Virus record (IMG/VR): IMGVR_UViG_3300032116_000210
Span: 1-59,867 of that record
Strand: one strand, 5' to 3'
DNA from: a virus
Length of the DNA: 59,867 nucleotides
The translations under genes and the position numbers were made by a program. The notes under the pieces are model-generated. The model made no database searches and was not told the origin of the DNA. It was given only the letters and a program-made list of their open reading frames with translations. Positions 50,149 through 58,093 of the stretch are shown here, in pieces (position 1 is the first letter of the stretch; each line of letters starts with the position of its first letter).

Positions 50149-50351
50149 TCGCCGTCGCCTTTCTCCTCGACGGGCTTGGGCGCAGCAGCCAAGGCGGCTT
50201 CGGCCAAGGCATTCATCTGGGTCTTGTACTGCGCCCAGATCTCCTGCACCAGGTCGTCGACCTGCTCATGGGGCAGCTTGCGCAGCGCCCCGATGACCAG
50301 ATCAACACCGGCCGGCACCATCTTGATGTTCAGGATGGGTGGTTGCGTCAT
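50145..50351 (-). CDS. Small protein next to the polymerase gene
   Basis: A 68-residue protein. A beta start (PPILNIKMVPAGVDLVIGAL) and a helical middle LPHEQVDDLVQEIWAQYKTQ. Short overlaps on both sides show it is part of the polymerase operon. Family not recognised. Confidence 0.65.
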   Translation of the reverse strand: MTQPPILNIKMVPAGVDLVIGALRKLPHEQVDDLVQEIWAQYKTQMNALAEAALAAAPKPVEEKGDGE

Positions 50352-50815
50352 TGCTTCTCCCCGAATTCAACGATCGCCTCGGCATGCGCGATCGCGTCAA
50401 CCTTCTGTGCAAGAGAACCTGACAGACGGATTGAAAGCGTGTCGCAGATCTCGAGGATTGCCTTCGCCAAGTAGCGGTTACGGTCGCGGCCCAGCGCCGT
50501 GCCGCGGTGCTTCTTCGTCAGCCTGGCGTTATCCCAAGGCACGCCGGTGCCCTTGCGCGCGTCGACAATCGAGCTGACGACCACCGTAAACCCGAGCGTT
50601 TCGGTGGCAATGGTGGCCAGGATGGAGTGCGGCGTGGCCCGGTATTTCTCGGCGTTGTCCTCGATGAATTTCCAGAGCTTGTATCGCCGGTTCTGGTCCA
50701 GCCCCTGGCGGGACTTGCGAATGCGCTTTGCGGTTTGAAAGTCTGGGATCTGAATCGATATACCTTCCCCCGAAAACTTGCCGCCCGTTGGCTGCGTGAT
50801 TGTTTGGTCGTACAT
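50348..50815 (-). CDS. Phage protein of the replication operon, unknown function
   Basis: A 155-residue basic helical protein with KRIRKSRQGLDQNRRYKLWK, a segment that could touch nucleic acid, and SSIVDARKGTGVPWDNARLT. It sits between the DUF2815 protein and the polymerase. Function unknown, possibly DNA-binding. Confidence 0.65.
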   Translation of the reverse strand: MYDQTITQPTGGKFSGEGISIQIPDFQTAKRIRKSRQGLDQNRRYKLWKFIEDNAEKYRATPHSILATIATETLGFTVVVSSIVDARKGTGVPWDNARLTKKHRGTALGRDRNRYLAKAILEICDTLSIRLSGSLAQKVDAIAHAEAIVEFGEKQ

Positions 50816-50827
50816 GGCAGAACCTTT

Positions 50828-51370
50828 CTACGACAAGAAGTCGTCATCAACTGCAGAGAAGTCATCCTCGGCACGTGCGCGGCCGGACAGCGGCTCGCCG
50901 TCTGCAACCTTCTGCACGTTGTTCAGACCCGCGGCAATGCCGCGATTGCCGGCCTGGTTGTACGGGTAGAAGTTGACCGACACGCGGCCATACACGCCGC
51001 TGTAGATCTCTCCTTGGTCCAGGATGGGGTTGACCTGCGCGTCCACCACGCCGGGTTTCTGCTTGCTGCTGGCGTTGATGAACCAGTGGCCCTTGTACTC
51101 GGGCGCGTCGCGCTCGGTGTCGCCGTCACGCAGTGGCACCTTCAGGCCCGGGGGAATCTTGCCGCCCCACACGCTGATGCCTGCCTGCTTGGCCGCCTCG
51201 ATGGCAGCCTTGACCTTGTCGACCGTTGCCGTGTCCGACTTCGGGATCAGGATGCAGACCGAATACTTGGGGTCTTTTCCTTCTTCCTGGGCACGGGGCT
51301 GGAAGACGTTGACGTAAGACAGCCGGGCCTTGCCGGTTACTACTTTTGTAGCTGATGGTTTTGTGCTCAT
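50828..51370 (-). CDS. DUF2815 single-stranded DNA-binding protein
   Basis: A 180-residue protein: TGKARLSYVNVFQPRAQEEG, YSVCILIPKSD and a late GVYGRVSVNFYPYNQAGNRGIAAGLNNVQ, the hallmark of DUF2815. These OB-fold proteins act as phage SSB, with an acidic C-terminal tail (EDDFSAVDDDFLS) like other SSBs that recruit partners. Works with Pol A and the DUF2800 nuclease. Confidence 0.9.
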   Translation of the reverse strand: MSTKPSATKVVTGKARLSYVNVFQPRAQEEGKDPKYSVCILIPKSDTATVDKVKAAIEAAKQAGISVWGGKIPPGLKVPLRDGDTERDAPEYKGHWFINASSKQKPGVVDAQVNPILDQGEIYSGVYGRVSVNFYPYNQAGNRGIAAGLNNVQKVADGEPLSGRARAEDDFSAVDDDFLS

Positions 51371-51396
51371 GTGGTTTCCTTTCCTTGTGAGCTGGT

Positions 51397-52584
51397 TTAC
51401 TTGAAGTCTTCTGCAGCGGACGCCACAGAGCTAAGCGCTGGTCTCTTGTCCGACTCTTTGACCAGGGTGGGTTTGCCCGTCGGCTTGACGATCAGACCAT
51501 CAAGCAGCTGGGCGAACTTCTTTTTGCCGAGCAGGGTCTCCATGGCCGTGATCCCGCGCAGGCTGCGCTCGTAGATCACCGCCTCTTCGATGCCCGACTC
51601 GACGAGCTTGGCGGCCACCGCGTCGTGGTCGCTGTACTTGCGGTTGGCGCGGCCCTCGACGAGCTTGAACCCAGGCCAGGTCTGGCCATGCTCCTCGGCC
51701 TGCTTGAGCGCGTAGGCCTGGACCTCGCCGATCCACTTGGCCACCGCGTCCCCGCGGTCCAGAACCTGCAGGATCTGCTCCTGCGTCAAGCGCTCGGGTT
51801 CGACCAGGGCGAAATCGGCCTTGGCCAGCGCCATTGCGTAGGTCCCGCGTGCGGCGCAGGTGAACCTGGCCTTGCAGAAGCAGCTCGTGCAATGGTCCCC
51901 GGCGACGAACTCACCCTTGCCATCCCATGCCAGCTGCGCACGGGGCACGACCTGGCTGACCGCCCAGTCCAGCAGCTCGTCTACCGATATGGCCTCGGAG
52001 TCATAGTTGTTGAGCCGGGGCTGCAGCACCGTCATGCGCACCGTCTTGGCCGGATACAGGTGGGCCAGCTCGTTGTAAGCGCCCAGCCCATAGAGCCGCA
52101 TCTGGCTGTTGTCCTGCGCGCTGACCGGCACGCCCTTGCCGTACTTCAGATCGAGCACCTCGATCAGGTCGTCGGTGACGATGACCAGGTCGCCCGTACC
52201 GAACCCTTCAGGCACCCAGGGGCTGAAGTCCAGCCGCTGCTCGACCAGGATGATCGGGTCCTTGCACTGTGCACGCGCCGCGTCAATACGTTCGACCGCA
52301 ACCGCTGCCGCTGCGGCGACGTAGTCCTGTAGCTCCTGGGACCACAGCATGTTCCGGCGCAGCACGCGCCAGTTCTCGGTGTAGTCGTCCTTGCTGATGA
52401 ACCCGGCGGCGTAGCGGATCTCGTTCTCGAAGACCGTGTGCGCGTAGGTTCCTTCAGCTGCATAGGGGCTTTGCTCGTCTTCGAACTGCTCCTCAGCCTT
52501 GGCGCTGGGGGTGCAGGTCATCCACTTCTCAGAGCCGCTCGCGGACAGCTTGGCGTGAGCGCGGATGGGTATTACCTTGGTCAT
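51397..52584 (-). CDS. DUF2800 PD-(D/E)XK nuclease
   Basis: A 395-residue RecB/Cas4-type nuclease. Asp132 in GTGD, and Asp145/Lys147 in VLDLKYGKG, make the metal site. Cys24 with CTSCFC and a later Cys (232, 235, 243) form a likely iron-sulfur cluster as in Cas4 and AddB. It probably resects ends during phage recombination or replication, paired with the ssDNA-binding DUF2815 protein encoded next. Confidence 0.9.
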   Translation of the reverse strand: MTKVIPIRAHAKLSASGSEKWMTCTPSAKAEEQFEDEQSPYAAEGTYAHTVFENEIRYAAGFISKDDYTENWRVLRRNMLWSQELQDYVAAAAAVAVERIDAARAQCKDPIILVEQRLDFSPWVPEGFGTGDLVIVTDDLIEVLDLKYGKGVPVSAQDNSQMRLYGLGAYNELAHLYPAKTVRMTVLQPRLNNYDSEAISVDELLDWAVSQVVPRAQLAWDGKGEFVAGDHCTSCFCKARFTCAARGTYAMALAKADFALVEPERLTQEQILQVLDRGDAVAKWIGEVQAYALKQAEEHGQTWPGFKLVEGRANRKYSDHDAVAAKLVESGIEEAVIYERSLRGITAMETLLGKKKFAQLLDGLIVKPTGKPTLVKESDKRPALSSVASAAEDFK

Positions 52585-52763
52585 ACAACGGCCTTTCCGA
52601 ACCTAGACAGGTCCACTGGTTTGGTCTTTCGGCGAGGTGGCTTGGCCTTGGTGAAAGGCCAAACGTCGGGCCTGTCGAGTAGCCCCAGCGAATGCCAGAG
52701 CTGGGCCAGGCGCCGCTGCTCGTCGGTTAGCGGGGCTGCTTGTTGGCCCACAGTTCCAGGCAT
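52581..52763 (-). CDS. Small basic protein of the replication operon
   Basis: A 60-residue protein. DEQRRLAQLWHSLGLLDRPD is a helix and the rest is basic (KPPRRKTKPVDL). ATG after GGAGAT. It overlaps both neighbours. Function unknown. Confidence 0.6.
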   Translation of the reverse strand: MPGTVGQQAAPLTDEQRRLAQLWHSLGLLDRPDVWPFTKAKPPRRKTKPVDLSRFGKAVV

Positions 52764-52990
52764 GTCATCTCCAATGCCGCGCTCGGCGGGTTGGTCTTCA
52801 GGCTGTCGTCACCACCCTGCCGGTAGGCGTCGATCACGTCCTGCGCGATGTAGGGCTGACCAGGCTCGGCCGTGAGCTTGCTTAGGGCCATGGCCACCAG
52901 GGCGGTGAAAGTCACGCCCATGATCACGCCCAGCCAGTAGTTGCCATTGGCGTGCCGCTGCGCGGTGATGTAGTCGTTTAGATGATCCAT
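52727..52990 (-). CDS. Small single-pass membrane protein
   Basis: An 87-residue protein with a membrane segment at about 20-40 (WLGVIMGVTFTALVAMALS). ATG at 52990 after GGAGGG. Function unknown; the membrane position in an early operon suggests host interaction or superinfection control. Confidence 0.6.
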   Translation of the reverse strand: MDHLNDYITAQRHANGNYWLGVIMGVTFTALVAMALSKLTAEPGQPYIAQDVIDAYRQGGDDSLKTNPPSAALEMTCLELWANKQPR

Positions 52991-53106
52991 TGCGCGACCC
53001 TCCATGCCAGGCCGGCGAACGCGCCGACCACTGCCGCCATACCTACGAAAGACAGGACCACCGCGATCAGCAGCAGGCCGACGTCTAAGAAGCCGGTGTG
53101 TTTCAT
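52978..53106 (-). CDS. Very small membrane protein
   Basis: A 42-residue, mostly hydrophobic protein (VGLLLIAVVLSFVGMAAVVG). It overlaps the next gene by 13 bases and its own start overlaps the preceding stop. Two membrane proteins in tandem in an early operon. Function unknown. Confidence 0.5.
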   Translation of the reverse strand: MKHTGFLDVGLLLIAVVLSFVGMAAVVGAFAGLAWRVAQWII

Positions 53107-53303
53107 TGTTGGGTTCCCTTCGTCGATTGGTCTTTGAACCACCGCAGCGCGTCCTTGCACACGTGTTCGGCGTTGGCAGCCAGGTAGCTGCCGATGATCA
53201 GAGCCGCGGTTGGCGCGTCGCCCAGCGCCGATGGGTCGTCAAGGTGGCCCTCGAGTTCGACCGACTCGCCGGCGTCCTTGATGGTGATAGTTACTGTGGT
53301 CAT
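53103..53303 (-). CDS. Small phage protein
   Basis: A 66-residue protein. TTVTITIKDAGESVELEGHL is a beta hairpin and AALIIGSYLAANAEHVCKDA a helix. Function unknown. ATGA overlap with the gene before it. Confidence 0.6.
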   Translation of the reverse strand: MTTVTITIKDAGESVELEGHLDDPSALGDAPTAALIIGSYLAANAEHVCKDALRWFKDQSTKGTQQ

Positions 53304-53725
53304 AGCTGCTCCGCGTTCTTCAAGAGCTCGGCGTACTTGTCCGCCGGAACGTCGGTGAGCTTGGCCGCGCCGTAGCCGGACAGCAGCGCCTTGACTTCCT
53401 TGCCCTTGCCGCCCTGGCTGAGGCTGGCCAGCTTGGCGCGGACCTCTTCCAGGGTTACGTCAGGGGCCGAACCTTTCGCAGCGGCAGAAGTCTCGGAAGG
53501 TGCAGGCGCCGACGCGGACTCCGAGCTCGGCGAGCTGTCGGTAGTGGCAGGGGCGGCCTTTGGGGCCTTTGCCTTTTTTGGTTCGGCCGGCGCCTCGACT
53601 TTCACTTCGACCGGCTCGCCGGTGGACGCGACCGTCACCTCGCTGTTGAACTGCTCCAGCAGGCGGATCAGCTGGGCCAGCTGCGACGGGGTCTTGGGGG
53701 TTAGGGTTACTTGAATCATTGCCAT
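53300..53725 (-). CDS. Small protein with Ala/Pro/Ser linker
   Basis: A 141-residue protein. An N-terminal alpha/beta unit (SQLAQLIRLLEQFNSEVTV), a long Ala/Pro/Ser/Lys linker (40-85) and a C-terminal helical unit (EEVRAKLASLSQGGKGKEVK). The C-terminal unit resembles the small rRNA-DNA end-binding-like helices seen in phage recombination accessory proteins. AGGAGA ribosome site. Role unknown. Confidence 0.6.
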   Translation of the reverse strand: MAMIQVTLTPKTPSQLAQLIRLLEQFNSEVTVASTGEPVEVKVEAPAEPKKAKAPKAAPATTDSSPSSESASAPAPSETSAAAKGSAPDVTLEEVRAKLASLSQGGKGKEVKALLSGYGAAKLTDVPADKYAELLKNAEQL

Positions 53726-53734
53726 CTCTCCTGG

Positions 53735-53908
53735 TTATTCCTGGGGTTGTTGTATGGGTGGGTAATCCAGCGGAAGCTCGAGCTGTTGCTGCTGCTCTGC
53801 GCGGATTCTTTGGAACGTGACCCTGAGGTCCGTCTCTTTGGCCGGGACGTACTTGAAGTCCGGGTCGTCGAGCCGCGGTCTAGCCGGGCTTTTGTTTTTG
53901 TCCTGCAT
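53735..53908 (-). CDS. Small Gln-rich protein, first gene of the leftward early operon
   Basis: A 57-residue protein (MQDKNKSPARPRLDDPDFK ...). ATG with AAGGAA before it, 46 bases downstream of the -10 of the early promoter. It carries a Gln-rich helix (RAEQQQQLELPLDY). Function unknown. It is short, but the clear ribosome site and its fit between promoter and the next gene support it. Confidence 0.6.
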   Translation of the reverse strand: MQDKNKSPARPRLDDPDFKYVPAKETDLRVTFQRIRAEQQQQLELPLDYPPIQQPQE

Positions 53909-53951
53909 GAGGTTCCTTTCTTGGATGCGGGTTAGGTCTGCTTACTGCCGG

Positions 53952-53968
53952 GGATAGTAGCACTATCC
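53952..53968. promoter_or_regulatory. Palindromic operator at the leftward early promoter
   Basis: GGATAGT-AGC-ACTATCC is a perfect 17-base palindrome. It covers the -10 region of the early promoter. The same GATAGT/ACTATC half-sites overlap the DUF932 promoter at 2463-2482. The CI-like repressor is encoded 43 bases away. Confidence 0.7.
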
Positions 53969-53983
53969 TTTTCGGGCGTGCAA
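53954..53983 (-). promoter_or_regulatory. Leftward early promoter
   Basis: Minus-strand TTGCAC (53983-53978), 18 bases, TACTAT (53959-53954), upstream of the 53908-to-43795 operon. The -10 is inside the palindrome above. Confidence 0.6.
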
Positions 53984-54010
53984 ATACCACGCACCTGCGT
54001 ACACCAACGG

Positions 54011-54514
54011 TCAGGGTTGGGTAAGGACCTTAACTACGGCGGCAAGCGCGTCGGCTGGCGTTTCGGCCGATATGACCGAGGCCTTCGTGCCGACCAGGAC
54101 CAGGTGCGCCTTGGTCCCGTTCTGCTCGGCTGCGAGCTGCGCCAGCTTGGCCGCGATCTGGCCAGGGGTTTGCGCGAACAGGAACAGGTGATTGCCCTGG
54201 CGCAGGTCCGGCAAGACGTCCGGCTCTGGCGCCGGGGGCGGGCCGCTACCGGTAGTGACCCCGCCGAACTCGCCCGTCAGTTTCCACAGCGCGTTGACGT
54301 CGGCGGCGTCGTTCAACAGCCACTCGAGCGGGGCGCCCGTCATCTTGCTGATGGTGATCAGGTGATCGGTCGTGGGCTTGGTCCGGTGCTCGGCCTCGGC
54401 CGCCTCCCACAGGGCCACCGCGCCGCGGGTCACGCCGCAGTGCTTGGCCAGGTCTGCCTGGGTTAGGTCGGCGAACTTGCGCGCCTGGCGCAGTCTTTGC
54501 CAAAGCTCGGACAT
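54011..54514 (-). CDS. CI-like phage repressor without peptidase domain
   Basis: A 167-residue repressor. An HTH_3 domain spans about 5-65 (LTQADLAKHCGVTRGAVALW). There is no S24 peptidase; the C-terminal ~75 residues (FLFAQTPGQIAAKLAQLAAE ...) are a different alpha/beta unit. It is expected to maintain lysogeny but cannot be inactivated by RecA-type self-cleavage. The ATG at 54514 is chosen because it begins the HTH domain; no strong ribosome site is seen. Divergent from the Cro-like gene. Confidence 0.85.
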   Translation of the reverse strand: MSELWQRLRQARKFADLTQADLAKHCGVTRGAVALWEAAEAEHRTKPTTDHLITISKMTGAPLEWLLNDAADVNALWKLTGEFGGVTTGSGPPPAPEPDVLPDLRQGNHLFLFAQTPGQIAAKLAQLAAEQNGTKAHLVLVGTKASVISAETPADALAAVVKVLTQP

Positions 54515-54790
54515 GATAGCCCCGCTTGTGTAGAGCGGCGGAGTGTGCAGCGGGACTGGGTAAAGAGCAAGCGCAGAGTGGTGCATTTGGGGGTAACCCT
54601 AAATCGGTCCTCACGTAAAACGATTGTTCTAAGCCACTGATTGGATGTGGCAAAGCCGGACCGCCGGCTCTGTTCGCCAGTGTCTACGTACGTACGTTGA
54701 TGCCTACCACCTTCGCGGTATTCGGCCGGTCGCAGCTGACGAACGGCAAGCGCTGGCGGACGAGAGTTAGCCACGCTATCATTCGCGGCT
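54515..54790. promoter_or_regulatory. Lysogeny control region between repressor and Cro-like genes
   Basis: A 276-base divergent region without genes. It holds GGGTAACCC (54591-54599) and the 12-base palindrome ACGTACGTACGT (54686-54697), set in a TGTCTACGTACG context that resembles TGTCTATGTACG upstream of int (42684-42695). I cannot assign the two divergent promoters with confidence; TTGATG...TATTCG at about 54697-54724 is a weak rightward candidate. Confidence 0.5.
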
Positions 54791-55015
54791 ATGACTACAG
54801 CCGAAATCATCAAAACGCTAGGGGGCCCGGCCAGCATTGGCCGGCAGTTGGGTATTCGTGGCCAGGCGGTGAGCCTTTGGATTCGCGCCGATCGGATTCC
54901 CGTCGACCGTGTGCCTCAGCTCGAGCGCATCGCGAAGCAGATGGGCGCGCCCGTGCGGGCCGAGCAGATGCGCCCGGACGTGGAGTGGTCCGTCATCCGA
55001 GGCCAGGGTGGATGA
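54791..55015 (+). CDS. Cro/YdaS-like repressor
   Basis: A 74-residue protein. TTAEIIKTLGGPASIGRQLG and QAVSLWIRADRIPVDRVPQL form a helix-turn-helix of the YdaS/Cro type (first rightward early gene). It would oppose the CI-like repressor and steer lytic growth. Its stop overlaps the next gene by eight bases. Confidence 0.8.
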   Translation: MTTAEIIKTLGGPASIGRQLGIRGQAVSLWIRADRIPVDRVPQLERIAKQMGAPVRAEQMRPDVEWSVIRGQGG

Positions 55016-55202
55016 GGTCCACCTGACCCTGAACGCCGCCGTGCTGAATCTGATTCTCCGCGGTGAAGACGTCGCCGTGCCGATCGAGGGCCTGGGACTA
55101 CGGGTAGTGCTCCGCGGCGATAACGATCTCGTGGCCATGCGTCAGCAGATGGAACACCTGGCTCTGATGCAGAGCCTGCCCACCCCCCGCAGCATCAACT
55201 GA
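55008..55202 (+). CDS. Small early protein
   Basis: A 64-residue protein. GTG start with GAGG upstream, overlapping the Cro-like gene. A beta-rich body (HLTLNAAVLNLILRGEDVAV) and a helical end. Function unknown. Confidence 0.55.
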   Translation: MDEVHLTLNAAVLNLILRGEDVAVPIEGLGLRVVLRGDNDLVAMRQQMEHLALMQSLPTPRSIN

Positions 55203-55213
55203 AAGGAGAAACC

Positions 55214-55369
55214 GTGAAAGACAAGCCGTTCTGGGACAAAGAGAACCCCAAAGACAAGCCCAAGAAGTTGACCGCGGCGCAGAAGCTCGCGGCCAAGCGC
55301 AGGGCGAAGGAGGCCGGCCGCCCCTATCCCAACCTGGTGGATAACGCCGCGGCGGCGCGCAAGAAATAG
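55214..55369 (+). CDS. Small basic early protein (AGRPYPNLVDN type)
   Basis: A 51-residue basic protein: KPFWDKENPKDKPKKLTAAQ then KEAGRPYPNLVDNAAAARKK. The RRAKEAGRPYPNLVDN segment is a short conserved phage pattern that I have seen in many early regions; function unknown. GTG with AAAGGAG before it. Confidence 0.7.
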   Translation: MKDKPFWDKENPKDKPKKLTAAQKLAAKRRAKEAGRPYPNLVDNAAAARKK

Positions 55370-55484
55370 TTGTTGCTGTTGCTGTTTAAGGGCTCGGGCC
55401 GGGCTAGCTACCTGGCCGACAAGGCGGTAATTCCCTCCCTGCCGCCGCCCGTCTTTTTTCCAGGGAGTGAAGAAGGGAACTTAT

Positions 55485-57839
55485 GTGAGCTTTGAAATGA
55501 AACGATTCGGCGCCGATGGCCCATCGTTGCACCGGGCCGGATGGGAAGTCATCCCAATCAAGGAGAAGACCAAGCGCCCGATCGTCAAGGATTGGCAGCA
55601 CGGCTTTACTGACCAGCAGATTGAGCAGTTCGCCCGCAACGGCTACGCCCGCGGGTCGATTGGCATGCTCGCCCGGCGCTTCCCCGGGGTCGACATTGAC
55701 GTGTCGGACAAGGCCTGCGCAGACGCGCTCGAGGCCGCCGTTCTGCGCGTGCTCGGGCCAGCCCCGATCAGGTACGGCAGCGCACCGAAGCGCCTGCTGA
55801 TGTACCGCACCGACGAGCCCTTTACCAAGGTCAAGGTCTTCCTGCAGGCGCCCGACGGGAGCACGAAGGGCGCCGACGGGAAGGACTACGCCGTGGAGTT
55901 TCTCGGCGACGGGCAGCAGTACGTCATCTATGGCGAGCACCCGGACGGGTTCGAGTACCGGTGGCCAGGCAATGACGGGCCGGGTGAGGTCGACGTGTGG
56001 GAGCTCACCGATCTGACGCTGGGCGGGGTGACCGGGTTCGTCGAGGCGATCGCGGAGTATCTGCCCGAAGGCTGGTCGGTGCGCCAACAGACTACCGGTA
56101 GCGCAGCCACGGTGACGGTCTCCGGCGATGCGTTTGAGAACTACCGCCCGCCGCTTGAGGACTGGGACGCAGACCGGATCAGGGCAGACATTGCCCCGCA
56201 CCTGGACCTGGGCATGGAGTACGACGATTGGATACGCGTCGGCCAGGCCTTGCATCACCAGTTCGGCGGAGCCGATGAGGGGTTCGAGCTGTGGGACGAG
56301 ATGTTCCAGGACTCGCCCAAGTACGGCGGCCGGGACTATGGCTTTGACCGTTGGCGGTCTTTCAAGACGAACCGTGGCAGCCAGCACGTCGTCACGCTGG
56401 CCAGCCTGATCAAGCAGACCAAGCCTGTACGGCAACTGGCCGTACAAAAGGAGCGCCAGGACGCGGTCGACGATCTCATTTTTGAGATAGAGCTGACCAT
56501 GCGGCCGCAGGACCTGCAGGAGCAGGTGGCGGCCAAGGTGGCACACAACGCCGACCTTTCTGACATTGACCGCGAGACCATCGCCGCGGCCATCCAGGGG
56601 CGGGCCAAGGAGCTCGGCATATCCATGCCCATCGGCACGGTGCGCGGCTGGTGCCGCCCCAGGGTGCGTTCGGACTGGCCACACGTGAACGAGGACGGCA
56701 ACCCGCTGTGCACTCTTGAGAACCTGCGCATCCTTCTGGCCAGGCTTGGGTACACGGTCCGATACAACGTCATCAAGAAGTCGATCGAGATCCTCATCCC
56801 CGGCGCAGCGTTTACCAGGGACAACCGGGACAACGCCGCCATCGCGCACGTCTACAGCGAGTGCGAGATCGTGCGCATGCCTACCAAGCACGTGGCGCAG
56901 TACCTCATCACGATCGCCGATGAGAATCAGTACAACCCGGTGCTGACCTGGATCGAGTCGAAGAAGTGGGACGGCGTGTCGCGGTTGGCCGCCTTCTGCG
57001 ACACGGTGCGGTCTGAGTCGCCGATGAAGGACCGATTGATCAGGAAGTGGCTCATCCAGTGCGTGGCCGCGGCCGCTTCGCCCGATGGCATCGCGAACCA
57101 GGGGATATTGACCTTCGTCGGTCCGCAGAACATCGGAAAGACGACCTGGTTCCAGCGGCTGGCGCCGGCCGAGCTCGATGCGATCTTCACCGGCCTGACC
57201 CTGGACCTGAAGTCCAAGGACTCGATCTTTGTGGGCGTGTCGCATTGGATCGTGGAGCTGGGCGAGGTCGACGCGACGATGCGGAAGTCAGACATCAGCG
57301 CGCTGAAGTCATTCATCACCCAGCCCATGGACAAGATCCGCCGCCCCTACGCGGCCACGGAATCCCAGTTTGGGCGCCGGACGGCGTTTGGTGCCAGCGT
57401 TAATGACGAGGTTTACCTGCACGACCCGACGGGGAACCGCCGCTTCTGGTCGATCCTGGTCGAGGGCTTTGCCTTGGACCACGAGGTCGACATGCAGCAG
57501 CTGTGGGCCGAGGTGCTGCACCTGTGGCGGGCCGGGGAGCGGTGGTTCCTGTCGAAGGAAGAGGTCGGCGAGCTGAACGCACACAACGAGGACTTCACGG
57601 TGGTCGACCCGGTGGAGGAGCGACTTGCGAGTGGGTTCGGGTGGGGCCCGGAGGTGGCGAGTTGGGAATGGGTGACGGCGACCGAGGCGCTGGTCCGGGT
57701 AGGGGTGAAAGACCCTTCGCGGGCAGCGACGATCACGGCGGGCAGGGCATTACGAAAATTGAACGGCGGGCAGAGAAGAAAGAGCAATGGGAAGGTGCTG
57801 CTCGCTGTGCCAGGGGATTTTGAAGATTTTCTAGGGTAA
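55485..57839 (+). CDS. Bifunctional primase-polymerase / VirE-type helicase
   Basis: A protein of about 784 residues. Prim-Pol domain (~1-200): HRAGWEVIPIKEKTKRP, GVDIDVSD (catalytic acidic pair) and EFLGDGQQYVIYGEH. PriCT-2 linker (~225-305): YDDWIRVGQALHHQFGG. Virulence-associated E helicase (~430-784): Walker A GPQNIGKTTW (~545-554), WIVELGEVD (Walker B) and FGASVNDEVYLHDPTGNRRFW (sensor/Arg finger). It makes primers and unwinds the fork for Pol A. I chose the GTG at 55485 (AAGGGA six bases ahead); a GTG at 55467 is the alternative. Confidence 0.9.
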   Translation: MSFEMKRFGADGPSLHRAGWEVIPIKEKTKRPIVKDWQHGFTDQQIEQFARNGYARGSIGMLARRFPGVDIDVSDKACADALEAAVLRVLGPAPIRYGSAPKRLLMYRTDEPFTKVKVFLQAPDGSTKGADGKDYAVEFLGDGQQYVIYGEHPDGFEYRWPGNDGPGEVDVWELTDLTLGGVTGFVEAIAEYLPEGWSVRQQTTGSAATVTVSGDAFENYRPPLEDWDADRIRADIAPHLDLGMEYDDWIRVGQALHHQFGGADEGFELWDEMFQDSPKYGGRDYGFDRWRSFKTNRGSQHVVTLASLIKQTKPVRQLAVQKERQDAVDDLIFEIELTMRPQDLQEQVAAKVAHNADLSDIDRETIAAAIQGRAKELGISMPIGTVRGWCRPRVRSDWPHVNEDGNPLCTLENLRILLARLGYTVRYNVIKKSIEILIPGAAFTRDNRDNAAIAHVYSECEIVRMPTKHVAQYLITIADENQYNPVLTWIESKKWDGVSRLAAFCDTVRSESPMKDRLIRKWLIQCVAAAASPDGIANQGILTFVGPQNIGKTTWFQRLAPAELDAIFTGLTLDLKSKDSIFVGVSHWIVELGEVDATMRKSDISALKSFITQPMDKIRRPYAATESQFGRRTAFGASVNDEVYLHDPTGNRRFWSILVEGFALDHEVDMQQLWAEVLHLWRAGERWFLSKEEVGELNAHNEDFTVVDPVEERLASGFGWGPEVASWEWVTATEALVRVGVKDPSRAATITAGRALRKLNGGQRRKSNGKVLLAVPGDFEDFLG

Positions 57840-57858
57840 AGGGCAAAGGGAGGGGTTG

Positions 57859-58093
57859 TATTACCCTGACCTATTGCCCTGAGATAAGTCCTTGATTCCT
57901 CTTCCTAAAGAACCATAGGGTAATAGAGGGTAATAGATTGCTAATACATTAAGAGGAAAATGATGGGTAGAAGAGAAGAAGAGAAGAAGAGGGGAAGAAT
58001 ACATATACCCCTTTACCCAGTTATAGGTATAGAAGTTCAATGCCCTGATCACCCTATTACCCTGTCGAGGGTATTGCCCTGGGGTATTGCACT
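57859..58093. other. Candidate replication origin with iterons
   Basis: An AT-rich stretch in a GC-rich genome. The nine-base unit TATT(A/G)CCCT occurs directly at 57859-57867, 57872-57880, 58055-58063 and 58072-58080, and inverted (AGGGTAATA) at 57917-57925 and 57927-57935 (10 bases apart). Near matches are at 58039-58046 and 58085-58093. A purine-rich GA run lies at 57965-57997. The place, between primase-helicase and VRR-NUC/helicase genes, fits an origin. The right half overlaps a possible small gene. Confidence 0.65.

Noticed and set aside
54514-54776. GCTATCAT at the repressor start and before the Cro-like start as further GATAGT-type operators
   Set aside because: Only CTATC is shared with the operator, no dyad is present, and a five-base match is expected by chance.
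55404-57245. A 613-codon leftward open frame opposite the primase-helicase
   Set aside because: Antisense shadow of the Prim-Pol/VirE gene, which has clear catalytic motifs.
57965-57997. Purine-rich run as a ribosome-binding region or homing site
   Set aside because: Too long and repetitive for a Shine-Dalgarno and not next to the VRR-NUC start; better seen as part of the origin-like region.
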